Of a DNA stretch of 23,738 bases, positions 14,459-23,024 are shown one piece after another. A program made the translations under genes and the position numbers. The first letter of the stretch is position 1. Every line of letters begins with the position of its first letter. The notes under the pieces are model-generated. The model was not told where the DNA came from, made no database searches, and saw nothing but the letters and a program-made list of their open reading frames with translations. Origin of the DNA: an uncultured Bacteroidota bacterium (lineage in GTDB: Bacteria; Bacteroidota; Bacteroidia; Flavobacteriales; Flavobacteriaceae); NCBI GenBank assembly GCA_903879875.1, contig CAIRNC010000206.1, forward strand, positions 1 through 23,738. The letters are read 5' to 3'.

Positions 14459-17400
14459 TTACAAATGTACTACATCAATCGATTCTCCTATATATACCAA
14501 TGCTTTTTTTGTCACTTTATAACCCATTTTTTCAATAGCGTTTTGGTAGTTTTCCAATTGTAATTGGTATTTTGCTTGATGCGTTCCTGTTTTATAATCC
14601 AACAAAAAAACTTCTTTTGTTTTCGAAATCACCATACGGTCGGGTTTGATGGTTTTACCTTCTTTTTGAATTATCGTTTGTTCATTTAGAATGTTATGAT
14701 TGGCTAAAAAATAATCCGCTAATTCCCTGTGGCTCACAATTTCCTGAATTGTATTTTGTGCAATTTTTTTTTGGTCGTAGGTGATTAATCCGTTTTCAAT
14801 AGCTTTAATAATGGCCAAATCGATGTCGTTTTGGGTTTTTACAAAAGATAAAATCTCGTGAATTACATTGCCATATTCAATGGCTTCCTGCTGTTTGGTT
14901 CCCCACATTAAAGCTTCTCGTTGTGCTATTTTTATGTTTTTTGGGTCAAGAATAGCTGTAACCAAAGGAATTGTCTTGGAAGCATCTACATGTTTTGCAT
15001 TCTTTGATATTTTTATAGGATTTCCAAATCCATATTCCAATTGATTTTCGTCAAATAGTTGTTCAGCAATCAAAAATTTTACAAAAAAAGAAGCCATATT
15101 ATTGGGATAGGTGTCGTCTTTTCTAGGTTTTACTGTTTGAGAAATGATATATAACTGTTCTTCGGCACGTGTTAATGCTACATACAAAACATTAATGTTG
15201 TCCAAAAGTTCTTCTTGCGATTTTTGTTCAAATACCTGTTTTGCAGCTTCACCAAAACCTTCAACGGCTTTGTTATTATCGATTAAAACTTTTGGTAATC
15301 CTATGTCATTTTCATCGGAATCAATCCATAATTTGTTTTTTGGACTTCGACTGTAATCTTCATCCGCAAAAGGCATGATTACTACTGGAAACTCAAGTCC
15401 TTTGGATTTATGAATGGTCATTATTCGCACCGCATTATTGCCCTCGGGAGATGGAATACTAAACTTTTCTGCGTTCTTTTCCCAAAAAATCAGAAAATCA
15501 GAAACTCCCGCTTGTGACCTAACATCGCGCTCTAGCACAATGTCTAAGAAATATTGCACATAAGAGTTGCTGATTTTTTGTTTCAAAATTTCAGAAACAA
15601 GAATCTCAACCGCTTCATACAATGACTTTTTTCTAAGGTTTTGAAAGGAAAGTTGAATGTCAAATTCTTGTAACCATTTCTCGAAATCGGCTTCTGAAAC
15701 TTGTTCAATTCCAGTCATAATAAAATCATGTACTGGCAGTTTGTCTTGATTATTTTGTGCTAAATAATATAAAAAATTAGCCTTAGCTTCTTTGTCAGCA
15801 CTGTTTTTTAAGTAGGACAACAAATGAATAATCATTCGAACTTCGGTTGCATTTTGAATCATCAAGGTTTCAGAAGACAACAAAGGAATTTTTTGCTCCG
15901 TTAAATAATTTGCAATCGCGATACCTTGGGTTCTTTTTCGAGTCAAAATTACAATGTCTTTGTATTCGAATCCTTGTTTTAAGACTTTTTGAATCGTATT
16001 CAAGGTGGCTAAAACATACAAATCGGTTTTGTCTAAAGCCTCGTCGTCGTCAGAACTGTCAATCGTTTTTTCGATAATGGGAAGAAAAGAAATGTTTACA
16101 TATCCGCCCTTTTTATCATTCAACTGTTGATGGCTATGATTTTGATACAAATCTTTGTAATCAATGTTTTCAAATTCAGTGGACATTTGTTGAAAAAACC
16201 GATTGTTAAAATCAATTACTTCTGAAAAACTTCGGTAGTTTTTATCCAAATGCACCAATACTTTTTCGGGATTATTAAAAGGATTATGATTTTTACTTAA
16301 TCCTATAAATTGCTCCGCTTTCCCACCACGCCAACGATAAATCGATTGTTTTGGGTCGCCAACAATCATCAAAGTGCCTTTTTCGCCATTTTGCTCGCTT
16401 GAAGTAGCGTTGTCAATCAACGGAATCAGGTTTTGCCATTGCATTTCGGACGTATCCTGAAACTCATCTATAAAAAAATGACGGTAGCGTTCGCCTAAAC
16501 GTTCATAAATAAATGGCGCTGGTTGGTTTTGAATTTCTTTATAAATAATAGCATTAAATTCAGCAATCGACAACACGTTTTGTTCTTTCTGAATTTTTGA
16601 CAATTCGTTGCTAACTGTATTTAACAAAGACAATGGGGTAATGTTTTTCAGAAAAGCGTTGTAAAAATCTTTCTTCTCGTTGTTTTTATAAACTTGGGCA
16701 AGAAGTGACAGCATTTCAGGAATAATCTGTTCGATTAAAGCGGTATCTCTTGCTCCTTTTTTTATTTTAATGGCATCAAAATCTTCGAATTTATGATTTC
16801 CTGCTTTATCATCTTTATTTATGATAAAATTCAAATGCTTAGGAAATGTTTCATAAGGAAACGATTTATGATCAATTCCATTCTTATCGATTAAAGCAAG
16901 TGCGGCTGTTGCCAACTCCGTATTTTCATTTTCTAATGTGCTGCTAACTAAAGATAATTTGTCTTTTATGGCAATGAAATCGGTGATTTTTTTATTGTGA
17001 AAATGCGCTATTTCTTCCCGATTGTTTTCATTTAAAACCAATCGGCCGGTTTCGAGAATCTCACGAGAAATATCCCACGATTTGTCGTTGTCGGTTTTAT
17101 CCATTGTAAAATCGACCAGCAATTTTGTGAGCACTTCGTCTTCGCCTGCTTGCGCAATTAGTGCATCAACTGCTTCTGTAAGTAAATTTTCGGTATCGAG
17201 GGTTACTTCAAAAGTCATTGGTAAACCCAAATCATGAGCAAAAGCGCGAATAACTTTGTGCGTGAATTTATCAATAGTTGAAATATCAAAAGCCGCATAA
17301 TTATGGATAATATGCTTGATGATTTGTTGTGATTTGGTTTTGATTTGTTGCACCGAAAGCGCTGTGTCAATAGCTAAATCACGCATTAAATCAGCCGCTT

Positions 17401-17617
17401 TTTCATTTGGTTTCTCTTTGGCAAATTCGGATAAACTACCCACAATTCGACTTTTCATTTCATGAACTGCTTTATTGGTAAACGTGATGGCTAGAATGTT
17501 ACGATAGGCATCATTATTCTTGGCAAAGAGTATGATTTTGAGGTATTCTTTGACCAAAGCATAGGTTTTTCCGGAGCCCGCCGATGCGTCATATATGGAG
17601 AAAGAAGGTCTTTGCAT
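14459..17617 (-). CDS. addA: AddA-like UvrD/RecB helicase-nuclease
   Basis: 1052-residue SF1A helicase with a C-terminal nuclease, likely AddA of a double-strand-break repair enzyme. Helicase motifs in order: Walker A ASAGSGKT (11-18, Lys17), ITFTNKA (44-50), Walker B IDEFQDTSEMQW (383-394), GDPKQSIYRWRGG (420-432), LDKNYRS (457-463), MTIHKSKGLEFPVV (733-746) and YVALTRAEE (812-820). Nuclease motifs: His920 (GNVIHEIL), Asp993 (KPDRM), Asp1007 and Lys1009 (LLDYKTG), and the QLENYQNAI helix (1020-1028). All are intact, so with AddB the complex would have two nuclease sites. By family knowledge it unwinds and trims broken ends and loads RecA; a Chi-like site cannot be named here. No clear promoter upstream. 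Confidence 0.92.
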   Translation of the reverse strand: MQRPSFSIYDASAGSGKTYALVKEYLKIILFAKNNDAYRNILAITFTNKAVHEMKSRIVGSLSEFAKEKPNEKAADLMRDLAIDTALSVQQIKTKSQQIIKHIIHNYAAFDISTIDKFTHKVIRAFAHDLGLPMTFEVTLDTENLLTEAVDALIAQAGEDEVLTKLLVDFTMDKTDNDKSWDISREILETGRLVLNENNREEIAHFHNKKITDFIAIKDKLSLVSSTLENENTELATAALALIDKNGIDHKSFPYETFPKHLNFIINKDDKAGNHKFEDFDAIKIKKGARDTALIEQIIPEMLSLLAQVYKNNEKKDFYNAFLKNITPLSLLNTVSNELSKIQKEQNVLSIAEFNAIIYKEIQNQPAPFIYERLGERYRHFFIDEFQDTSEMQWQNLIPLIDNATSSEQNGEKGTLMIVGDPKQSIYRWRGGKAEQFIGLSKNHNPFNNPEKVLVHLDKNYRSFSEVIDFNNRFFQQMSTEFENIDYKDLYQNHSHQQLNDKKGGYVNISFLPIIEKTIDSSDDDEALDKTDLYVLATLNTIQKVLKQGFEYKDIVILTRKRTQGIAIANYLTEQKIPLLSSETLMIQNATEVRMIIHLLSYLKNSADKEAKANFLYYLAQNNQDKLPVHDFIMTGIEQVSEADFEKWLQEFDIQLSFQNLRKKSLYEAVEILVSEILKQKISNSYVQYFLDIVLERDVRSQAGVSDFLIFWEKNAEKFSIPSPEGNNAVRIMTIHKSKGLEFPVVIMPFADEDYSRSPKNKLWIDSDENDIGLPKVLIDNNKAVEGFGEAAKQVFEQKSQEELLDNINVLYVALTRAEEQLYIISQTVKPRKDDTYPNNMASFFVKFLIAEQLFDENQLEYGFGNPIKISKNAKHVDASKTIPLVTAILDPKNIKIAQREALMWGTKQQEAIEYGNVIHEILSFVKTQNDIDLAIIKAIENGLITYDQKKIAQNTIQEIVSHRELADYFLANHNILNEQTIIQKEGKTIKPDRMVISKTKEVFLLDYKTGTHQAKYQLQLENYQNAIEKMGYKVTKKALVYIGESIDVVHL
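14462..14469 (-). promoter_or_regulatory. Candidate -7 box for kbl inside the addA 3' end
   Basis: On the minus strand TACATTTG fits TAnnTTTG, 40 bases before the kbl ATG and overlapping the last addA codons. No -33 TTG is obvious. kbl may be transcribed both from here and by read-through from addA. Confidence 0.35.
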
Positions 17618-17877
17618 TTGGATTTCAGATTTTTATTGAACCTCAAAGTTCGCAATTGTTTTACAAATGCGAGACTTGGCGTTTTATGTTGTTGTAAATA
17701 TCTGAAAAATTGTTATTAGTTGACTGTTTTTTTTAATTATAAATCAATCCTTAACTAATAAAGTTAGCATCACTAGTACATCGAAATTCTGTTGATACCG
17801 ATTTAGTTCAAATTAAATTAGGAATGTTCTTATACAAATGTTGGTTGGAAGCGGATAATTGTTACTACTTATTGTTT
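17618..17877. other. Intergenic gap, one weak inverted repeat
   Basis: 260 bases between addA and the Feo operon end, no credible ORF. An imperfect inverted repeat (arms 17644-17658 and 17664-17678, about 11 of 15 pairs) lies 27 bases upstream of addA in its leader. No T-tract terminator for the Feo operon and no TAnnTTTG box for addA were found. Confidence 0.4.
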
Positions 17878-18003
17878 TTAATTACAACCACAATCCTCGT
17901 TGCCACATTTTTTCTTGGATTTATTCGATTTAAAAATAAATTTTCTGAACAAAAAAACAAGGGCAATTCCTAACGCGGTAAAGGCTAAAATTTCTTGAAT
18001 CAT
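17878..18003 (-). CDS. FeoB-associated Cys-rich small membrane protein
   Basis: A 41-residue protein starting MIQEILAFTALGIALVFLFR. One transmembrane helix spans about residues 5-19, followed by a strongly basic stretch (RKF...KSNKSKKK, 20-32) and a cysteine tail CGNEDCGCN (Cys33, Cys38, Cys40). By the positive-inside rule the tail would face the cytoplasm. It matches the pattern of the 'FeoB-associated Cys-rich membrane protein' family, which follows feoB in many anaerobes and Bacteroidota; its role is not established (a FeoC-like or metal-handling part is a guess). It starts 6 bases after the feoB stop on the same strand, so it is almost certainly the third gene of the operon. Easily missed by gene callers because of its size. 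Confidence 0.85.
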   Translation of the reverse strand: MIQEILAFTALGIALVFLFRKFIFKSNKSKKKCGNEDCGCN

Positions 18004-18009
18004 TTTGGT

Positions 18010-20109
18010 TTATTTTAAAATTTGATATGCAATTAAGGCTGCTAAATAGGCTAATCCACTCATGAAAATAAGTTGTGAAACGGGCCATCGCCAACCGTTG
18101 GTTTCTTTTTTAGTTATGGCTAATGTACTGGCACATTGCATAGCGAAAGCATAAAACAAGAGCAACGACATTCCTGATGCAAAGTTGAATATTTTAGCTC
18201 CTGTTTCGGGATTGATTTCAGCTTGCATTTTGGTTTTAATCGTTTCCTCATTGTCGGTACCACCAACGCTATAAATAGTAGCTAAAGTGCCGACAAAAAC
18301 TTCGCGTGCTGTAAAAGAGCTGATTAAAGCCACACCTATTTTCCAATCGTAGCCTAAAGGGGAAATCAGCGGTTCGATGGTTTTTCCCATTAATCCAATA
18401 TAAGAATTCTCTAATTTATAGGAAGCAATTTTATTGTTTAGTTCGGCTTTTGAAATCGAATTTTGGGCTTCTTGTTTTAGAATTATATCTTGTGCATCAT
18501 TAAAGTTGCCAGGGCCATAAGAAGCTAAAAACCATAGAACAATAGAAATTGCTAATATTATTTTCCCGGCTCCAAAAACAAATGCTTTGGTTTTTTCGAG
18601 TACATTTAATCCTACATTTTTCAACAAAGGCAATTTGTAATTTGGCATTTCAACTACAAAAAAGGTTTTGCATTGTAATTTTAAGGTTTTGTTTAAAATA
18701 TATGCCGACAAAATAGCTGCTCCGAAACCTAATAAATACAAGAAAAGTAAAGTTAATCCTTGCATGTTGAACACGCCGAGCCAACGCGTTTTTGGAATAA
18801 TCAATGCTATAATAATGGAATAAACAGGAAGGCGTGCGGAGCAAGTTATAAAAGGCGTTACTAGAATTGTAATCAACCGTTCTTTCCAGTTTTCGATGTT
18901 TCGGGTTGCCATAATTGCTGGAATAGCACAAGCAGTTCCCGAGATTAACGGCACGACACTTTTGCCAGAAAGACCAAATTTTCGCATTATTTTATCCATC
19001 AAAAAAACAACTCTACTCATATATCCTGTTTCTTCCAAAATGGAAACAAACATAAATAGAAATGCAATTTGCGGAATAAATATAAGAATACCGCCGATGC
19101 CAGGAATAATGCCTTGAGCTAACAAATTAGTGAAAGCACCAGGAGGCAAATGAGCGATTGTGTAAGAACTTATCGCTGCAAAAGCGCTATCAATTAAATC
19201 CATTGGATAACTGGACCAATCGAAAATAGATTGAAAAATTAAAATTAAAATGGATGTAAATATGATGTATCCCCAAAATTTATGCGTCAATACTCGATCT
19301 AATTTACTTCTAAAATCCTTTGCGTTTTCTGTGTTTATGGTTCTTCCGATTTTTAAAACATCATTTATAAATTGATATCTTTTTATCGTTTCCTTTTGTT
19401 GTAAACGCTTTAAATCAGCTTCCGATTTAGCAAAATTCGTTGGCGCTACTGTTTTTTTATTCAAATTAGAAAAGTTGACATCTTGTGTAATGACCAACCA
19501 TAATTTGTATAACGATTGATTTGGAAAAGCTTTTCGTAAACCATCAAAATAATCGGTATCGATACTCGAAGCGTTCAAACAAGGCGATGTTGGAAGTGAT
19601 TGGTATTCGATAATCTCCTTTTTTAAATTTTCTATCCCAATTTTTTTTCTTGAACTTACTAAAACAATTTTTGTTTTTAGTTGATTTTCCAAATACGGAA
19701 CATCGAGTGTAATGCCTTTTAACTCCATTCGATCAATCATATTGATGACCATGATGGTTGGAATTTCTAAGTCTTTTATTTGCGTAAAAAGCAGTAAATT
19801 TCTTTTTAGATTTTCAACATCTGTAACCAAAACCACAACATCGGGGAAATCGGGATCGTTTTTATTTAAAAGCAATTCTATAACCACATTTTCGTCGAGC
19901 GAACTTGCGTTTAGACTGTATGTACCTGGTAAATCAGAAATAGTTGCGTCTGTAGTAGAAGTCAAATGACAAAACCCTTGTTTTTTCTCAACAGTAATAC
20001 CTGGATAATTTCCAACTTGTTGGTTCAAACCCGTTAACAAGTTGAAAACAGATGTTTTCCCTGTATTTGGATTTCCGATAAGTGCTACTTTTATATTAGA
20101 GTCGCGCAT
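18010..20109 (-). CDS. feoB: Ferrous iron transporter FeoB
   Basis: 699-residue Fe(II) permease with an N-terminal G domain. G motifs: G1 GNPNTGKTS (12-20), switch Thr39 (YPGITVEKK), G3 DLPG (59-62), G4 NMID (123-126) and G5-like SSRK (152-155). A helical regulatory part follows, then the membrane domain from about residue 280, with two gate repeats typical of FeoB (for example SGKSVVPLISGTACAIPAIM and SSFTAREVFVG). All expected GTPase motifs are intact. It begins 5 bases after the feoA stop and is followed 6 bases later by the Cys-rich small protein, a compact operon. The last residues are hydrophobic (LAALIAYQILK), with no FeoC-like fusion. Confidence 0.97.
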   Translation of the reverse strand: MRDSNIKVALIGNPNTGKTSVFNLLTGLNQQVGNYPGITVEKKQGFCHLTSTTDATISDLPGTYSLNASSLDENVVIELLLNKNDPDFPDVVVLVTDVENLKRNLLLFTQIKDLEIPTIMVINMIDRMELKGITLDVPYLENQLKTKIVLVSSRKKIGIENLKKEIIEYQSLPTSPCLNASSIDTDYFDGLRKAFPNQSLYKLWLVITQDVNFSNLNKKTVAPTNFAKSEADLKRLQQKETIKRYQFINDVLKIGRTINTENAKDFRSKLDRVLTHKFWGYIIFTSILILIFQSIFDWSSYPMDLIDSAFAAISSYTIAHLPPGAFTNLLAQGIIPGIGGILIFIPQIAFLFMFVSILEETGYMSRVVFLMDKIMRKFGLSGKSVVPLISGTACAIPAIMATRNIENWKERLITILVTPFITCSARLPVYSIIIALIIPKTRWLGVFNMQGLTLLFLYLLGFGAAILSAYILNKTLKLQCKTFFVVEMPNYKLPLLKNVGLNVLEKTKAFVFGAGKIILAISIVLWFLASYGPGNFNDAQDIILKQEAQNSISKAELNNKIASYKLENSYIGLMGKTIEPLISPLGYDWKIGVALISSFTAREVFVGTLATIYSVGGTDNEETIKTKMQAEINPETGAKIFNFASGMSLLLFYAFAMQCASTLAITKKETNGWRWPVSQLIFMSGLAYLAALIAYQILK

Positions 20110-20114
20110 TTTAA

Positions 20115-20348
20115 TTATTTCTTGATAGTTTCAACTCTAATTTTGCAAGCCGTTTCTAATCGAATGGACAAATGGCAATCGTTCATGTTCAAAAATAAAG
20201 GATCTCCAAAAGGTGCAATTTGAAGAATTTCAACGGTGTTGCCAGTTAAGCAGCCCATTTCAATTAATTTCAAAGGAATAACATCGATGTCAAAATCGGT
20301 AATAATGGCTTTATCGCCAATAGCAAGTTGGTCAACTGTAGTTTGCAA
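20115..20348 (-). CDS. feoA: FeoA, SH3-like cytosolic partner of FeoB
   Basis: 77 residues, the usual size. The SH3-like fold pattern is visible: LAIGDKAIITDF, LKLIEMGCLTGNTVEILQIAPFGDP (the conserved 'eMGl.pG..v.v...aPfgdP' region), then LSIRLETACKIRV. By family knowledge it binds FeoB and tunes iron uptake. The start codon is TTG (20348). Upstream in frame there are only FILNKS codons before a stop, with no ATG, and the -7 box at 20376-20383 leaves a leader of about 20 bases. First gene of feoA-feoB-small protein. No Fur site could be identified with confidence. Confidence 0.93.
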   Translation of the reverse strand: MQTTVDQLAIGDKAIITDFDIDVIPLKLIEMGCLTGNTVEILQIAPFGDPLFLNMNDCHLSIRLETACKIRVETIKK

Positions 20349-20375
20349 ACTCTTATTTAGAATGAATTAAGATTG

Positions 20376-20383
20376 CAAAAGTA
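20376..20383 (-). promoter_or_regulatory. -7 box of the feoAB operon
   Basis: On the minus strand TACTTTTGC fits TAnnTTTG and is identical to the box before ompA and rplM. Transcription would start near 20370, about 20 bases before the feoA TTG. No clear -33 TTG at 17-19 bases, so a weak or activated promoter is possible. Confidence 0.6.
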
Positions 20384-20604
20384 CAGATAAAAAAGAAATA
20401 TTATATGATAATTGTCAAGTTTGCGACATGGAATTTTACAAATAGTTTTTATTTGCAAATTTCTTGAACTTATGATTCAAAATCGAAGACAATATAGAAA
20501 TTGTTTAAATTTAAAAAACTTACAACCGTTTATAAGTAAATTGATTACAATAAGTGTTATTTATAAAAAGAATCAAAATATATTATGTACTACATTATCT
20601 GGTA
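20384..20604. other. AT-rich intergenic stretch, no gene seen
   Basis: Part of the 316-base gap between feoA and tsf. A plus-strand open frame runs from 20412 but starts at a weak codon, has no family pattern and ends inside the tsf terminator, so it is not called. A short inverted repeat CAAATAgttttTATTTG near 20440-20456 is the only structure noticed. Confidence 0.5.
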
Positions 20605-20643
20605 CAAAAAAAGCTGTCTAAATTTGTTAGACAGCTTTTTTAT
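20605..20643 (-). terminator. Rho-independent terminator of the rplM-rpsI-rpsB-tsf operon
   Basis: GCTGTCTAA (20613-20621) pairs with TTAGACAGC (20627-20635), flanked by an A-run and a T-run, so the hairpin has a U-tract when read on the minus strand (and also on plus). It begins 22 bases after the tsf stop. Confidence 0.92.
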
Positions 20644-20664
20644 ATAATTGATTTTGTTGCAATA

Positions 20665-21489
20665 TTAACCTAGAGCAGCTCTTTTAAATCCAGTAACTGT
20701 AAGGTTTTTATCTAAAGATTGAACATAAGCAGCAACGCTTAATTTGTTGTCTTTAATGTAATCTTGATTTACTAGAGTATTGTCTTTAAAGAAACGAGCT
20801 AATTTTCCTTTAGCGATATTGTCTAACATCGCTTCTGGTTTTCCTTCTTGACGAAGTACGTCTTTAGCTATTTCGATTTCTTTTTCGATAGTTGCAGCGT
20901 CAACACCAGCTTCGTTCAAAGCAATTGGAGCCATAGCTGCAGCTTGCATCGCTACGTTTCTTGCTACTTCATCAGTACCAGCTACGTTTGCAGAAAGCGC
21001 TACTAAAGTTGCAATTTTGTTTCCAGAGTGAATATAAGATCCTATGAAAGCACCTTCTAGTTTTTCGAAAGTTCTGATTTCAAGTTTTTCTCCAATAACT
21101 CCAGTTTGCTCAATTAGTTTTTCTGCAACAGTGATTCCATTGAAATCTGCAGCTAAAAATGCTTCTTTTGTATCATAATTCAATGCCAAATTAGCCATAT
21201 CAGTAGCCATTTTAACAAAGTTTTCATTCATTCCTACGAAGTCAGTTTCACAATTTAATGTAATAACAACTCCTGCAGTTTTGTCTGCGTTTACAACTGC
21301 AATTGCAGCACCTTCTGTAGATTCTCTATCAGAACGGTTTGCAGCTACTTTTTGTCCTTTTTTACGTAGGTTTTCGATTGCTAAATCAAAATCTCCGTCA
21401 GCTTCAACAAGTGCTTTTTTGCAGTCCATCATTCCTGCACCTGTAATTGTTCTTAATTTATTTACGTCTGCGGCGGTAATTGTTGCCAT
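20665..21489 (-). CDS. tsf: Elongation factor Ts
   Basis: Nucleotide-exchange factor for EF-Tu, 274 residues, normal for the phylum. The N-terminal UBA-like domain reads LRTITGAGMMDCKKAL...GDFDLAIENLRKKG (12-43). The EF-Tu-contacting TDFV motif is in NCETDFVGMNENF (about 79-91), followed by the dimerisation core and the C-terminal module (GKLARFFKDNTLVNQDYIKD). ATG 21489 gives the standard MATITAADVNKLR start. It follows rpsB by 102 bases on the same strand with no promoter box between them, so it should be co-transcribed with rpsB. Confidence 0.98.
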   Translation of the reverse strand: MATITAADVNKLRTITGAGMMDCKKALVEADGDFDLAIENLRKKGQKVAANRSDRESTEGAAIAVVNADKTAGVVITLNCETDFVGMNENFVKMATDMANLALNYDTKEAFLAADFNGITVAEKLIEQTGVIGEKLEIRTFEKLEGAFIGSYIHSGNKIATLVALSANVAGTDEVARNVAMQAAAMAPIALNEAGVDAATIEKEIEIAKDVLRQEGKPEAMLDNIAKGKLARFFKDNTLVNQDYIKDNKLSVAAYVQSLDKNLTVTGFKRAALG

Positions 21490-21518
21490 ATTTTTTTAAT
21501 TAAATGGTTATAAAATTA

Positions 21519-21583
21519 AATTACGAATTACAAATTTTAAATTACGCAAAACTTACATAATTCATAATTCATAATTCGTAATT
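21519..21583 (-). repeat. Inverted repeat in the rpsB-tsf spacer
   Basis: AATTACGAATTA (21519-21530) pairs perfectly with TAATTCGTAATT (21572-21583). Several near-copies of AATTCATAATT and AAATTACG lie between them. Such AATTACGAATT filler is, from memory, frequent between flavobacterial genes. No U-tract makes it a clear terminator; it could form an mRNA stem between S2 and EF-Ts messages. Confidence 0.7.
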
Positions 21584-21591
21584 ATATTGTT

Positions 21592-22419
21592 TTATTCTTC
21601 TGTTTTAGGTTCTTCTTCTGTTTGTGGAGCAACAGCTTCTTCAACTGCTACAACTTCAACTACAGTTTCTGCAACAGCCTCAACAACAGTTTCTGTTTCT
21701 GGAGTGATTTCCTCTAGAGTAACATCGTCTGTTTTGTTAGCAAGACCATCTAGAATTGATGCAGTTACTAAAGAAAGAATTTTTTCGATTGATTTAGAAG
21801 CATCGTCATTTGCAGGAATAACATAATCTACCTCACGTGGGTCAGAGTTAGTATCCACCATTGCGAAAACTGGAATGTTTAATTTTTGAGCTTCTTTTAA
21901 TGCGATATGTTCTGCTTTAATATCTACAATGAACAATGCTGCAGGAAGTCTTGACATGTCAGCGATTGAACCTAAATTTTTATCTAATTTAGCACGAAGA
22001 CGATCTACTTGAAGACGTTCTTTTTTTGACAAAGTCATAAAAGTACCATCTTTCTTCATTTTATCAATAGTAGCCATTTTTTTAACAGCTTTTCTGATTG
22101 TAACGAAGTTAGTCAACATTCCACCAGGCCATCTTTCTGTGATGTATGGCATGTTAGCTGCTTTTGCTTTTTCAGCAACGATGTCTTTTGCTTGTTTTTT
22201 GGTAGCTACGAATAAAATTTTTCTACCTGATGCAGCGATTTTTTTCAAAGCGTCGTTAGCTTCTTCAATTTTTGCTGCAGTTTTATATAGATTGATAATG
22301 TGAATTCCATTACGTTCCATATAAATGTATGGAGCCATATTTGGATCCCATTTTCTAGTCATGTGTCCGAAGTGAACACCTGCTTCTAGTAATTCTTTTA
22401 CTTCTACTTTGTTTGACAT
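21592..22419 (-). CDS. rpsB: 30S ribosomal protein S2
   Basis: 275 residues. The conserved core starts KELLEAGVHFGHMTRKWDPNM and includes RKILFVATKKQAKDIV, YITERWPGGMLTNFVTIRKAV and NIPVFAMVDTNSDPREVDYVIPANDDA. After about residue 225 comes an acidic Glu/Val/Ala/Thr-rich tail of some 50 residues (VTLEEITPETETVVEAV...EEEPKTEE), which explains the extra length over E. coli S2 (241). Such tails occur in Bacteroidota S2; its role is unknown. The 218-base spacer to rpsI has no -7 box, so transcription from the rplM promoter is likely. Confidence 0.98.
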   Translation of the reverse strand: MSNKVEVKELLEAGVHFGHMTRKWDPNMAPYIYMERNGIHIINLYKTAAKIEEANDALKKIAASGRKILFVATKKQAKDIVAEKAKAANMPYITERWPGGMLTNFVTIRKAVKKMATIDKMKKDGTFMTLSKKERLQVDRLRAKLDKNLGSIADMSRLPAALFIVDIKAEHIALKEAQKLNIPVFAMVDTNSDPREVDYVIPANDDASKSIEKILSLVTASILDGLANKTDDVTLEEITPETETVVEAVAETVVEVVAVEEAVAPQTEEEPKTEE

Positions 22420-22463
22420 TTTTTATTTAGTTTACGTTCTGTTGATTAGCAATGTGTTTTTCC

Positions 22464-22629
22464 AGGTTATGAGTTTAGAAAGGTTATGGGTTTAGCGTAC
22501 TAAACTTTTAAACTTTTAAACTTTTAAACTTTTCAACCCATTTAGATGCTAAACTAATTCCTACCTCAGTAGGCAACAACAACATTGTTTTTAATTTAAT
22601 AACTAGGTCTTGCACGAATGGTACAAGAC
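22464..22629 (-). other. Structured, repeat-rich rpsI-rpsB spacer
   Basis: Within the 218-base spacer: stem GTCTTG/CAAGAC (22607-22612 with 22624-22629) just after the rpsI stop; stem CCTAC-CTCA-GTAGG (22560-22573); four tandem copies of the 8-mer AAACTTTT (22502-22533); and two 15-base near-copies AGGTTATGrGTTTAG (22464-22478, 22481-22495). Neither stem has a U-tract, so they are not terminators. They could be part of an rpsB leader; this is inferred. Confidence 0.5.
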
Positions 22630-22637
22630 AGGTAATA

Positions 22638-23024
22638 TTAACGTTTAGAGAATTGGAATCTCTTACGAGCTTTTTTCTGACCGAATTTTTTACGTTCCAC
22701 CATTCTTGGGTCTCTTGTTAACAAACCTTCTGGTTTCAAGATAGCTCTGTTTCCTTCGCCAACTTCACACATTGCTCTAGCTAAAGCCATTCTTACAGCT
22801 TCTGCTTGACCTGTTGAACCACCTCCGTATACGTTTACTTTTACATCAAAGTTAGTTACATTTTCTGTCATAGACATTGGTTGTAATACTTTATATTGTA
22901 AAGTAGCTGTTGGGAAATAAGTTGCAAATGGTTTTTTGTTTACAGTAATTGTTCCTGTTCCTTCAGAAACGTAAACACGTGCAACTGCACATTTTCTTCT
23001 ACCGATTTTGTGAATTACTCCCAT
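22638..23024 (-). CDS. rpsI: 30S ribosomal protein S9
   Basis: 128 residues, complete. It begins GVIHKIGRRKCAVARVYV and has GGGSTGQAEAVRMALARAM. It ends in the basic tail KKARKRFQFSKR, which in S9 reaches the P-site tRNA, so the functional end is intact. The ATG overlaps the rplM stop by one base (TAATG), a sign of translational coupling. Second gene of the operon. Confidence 0.98.
   Translation of the reverse strand: MGVIHKIGRRKCAVARVYVSEGTGTITVNKKPFATYFPTATLQYKVLQPMSMTENVTNFDVKVNVYGGGSTGQAEAVRMALARAMCEVGEGNRAILKPEGLLTRDPRMVERKKFGQKKARKRFQFSKR

Noticed and set aside
20400..20425. Fur-box-like GATAATTGT stretch upstream of feoA
   Set aside because: Only a half-site resembles the consensus, and it lies outside the -7 region; AT-rich chance match is likely.
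20412..20621. 69-codon plus-strand frame in the feoA-tsf gap
   Set aside because: Weak start codon, no recognisable domain, and it runs into the tsf terminator hairpin.
21587..21826. 79-codon Ser/Thr/Val-rich frame opposite rpsB
   Set aside because: Mirror of the repetitive acidic S2 tail; no independent support.
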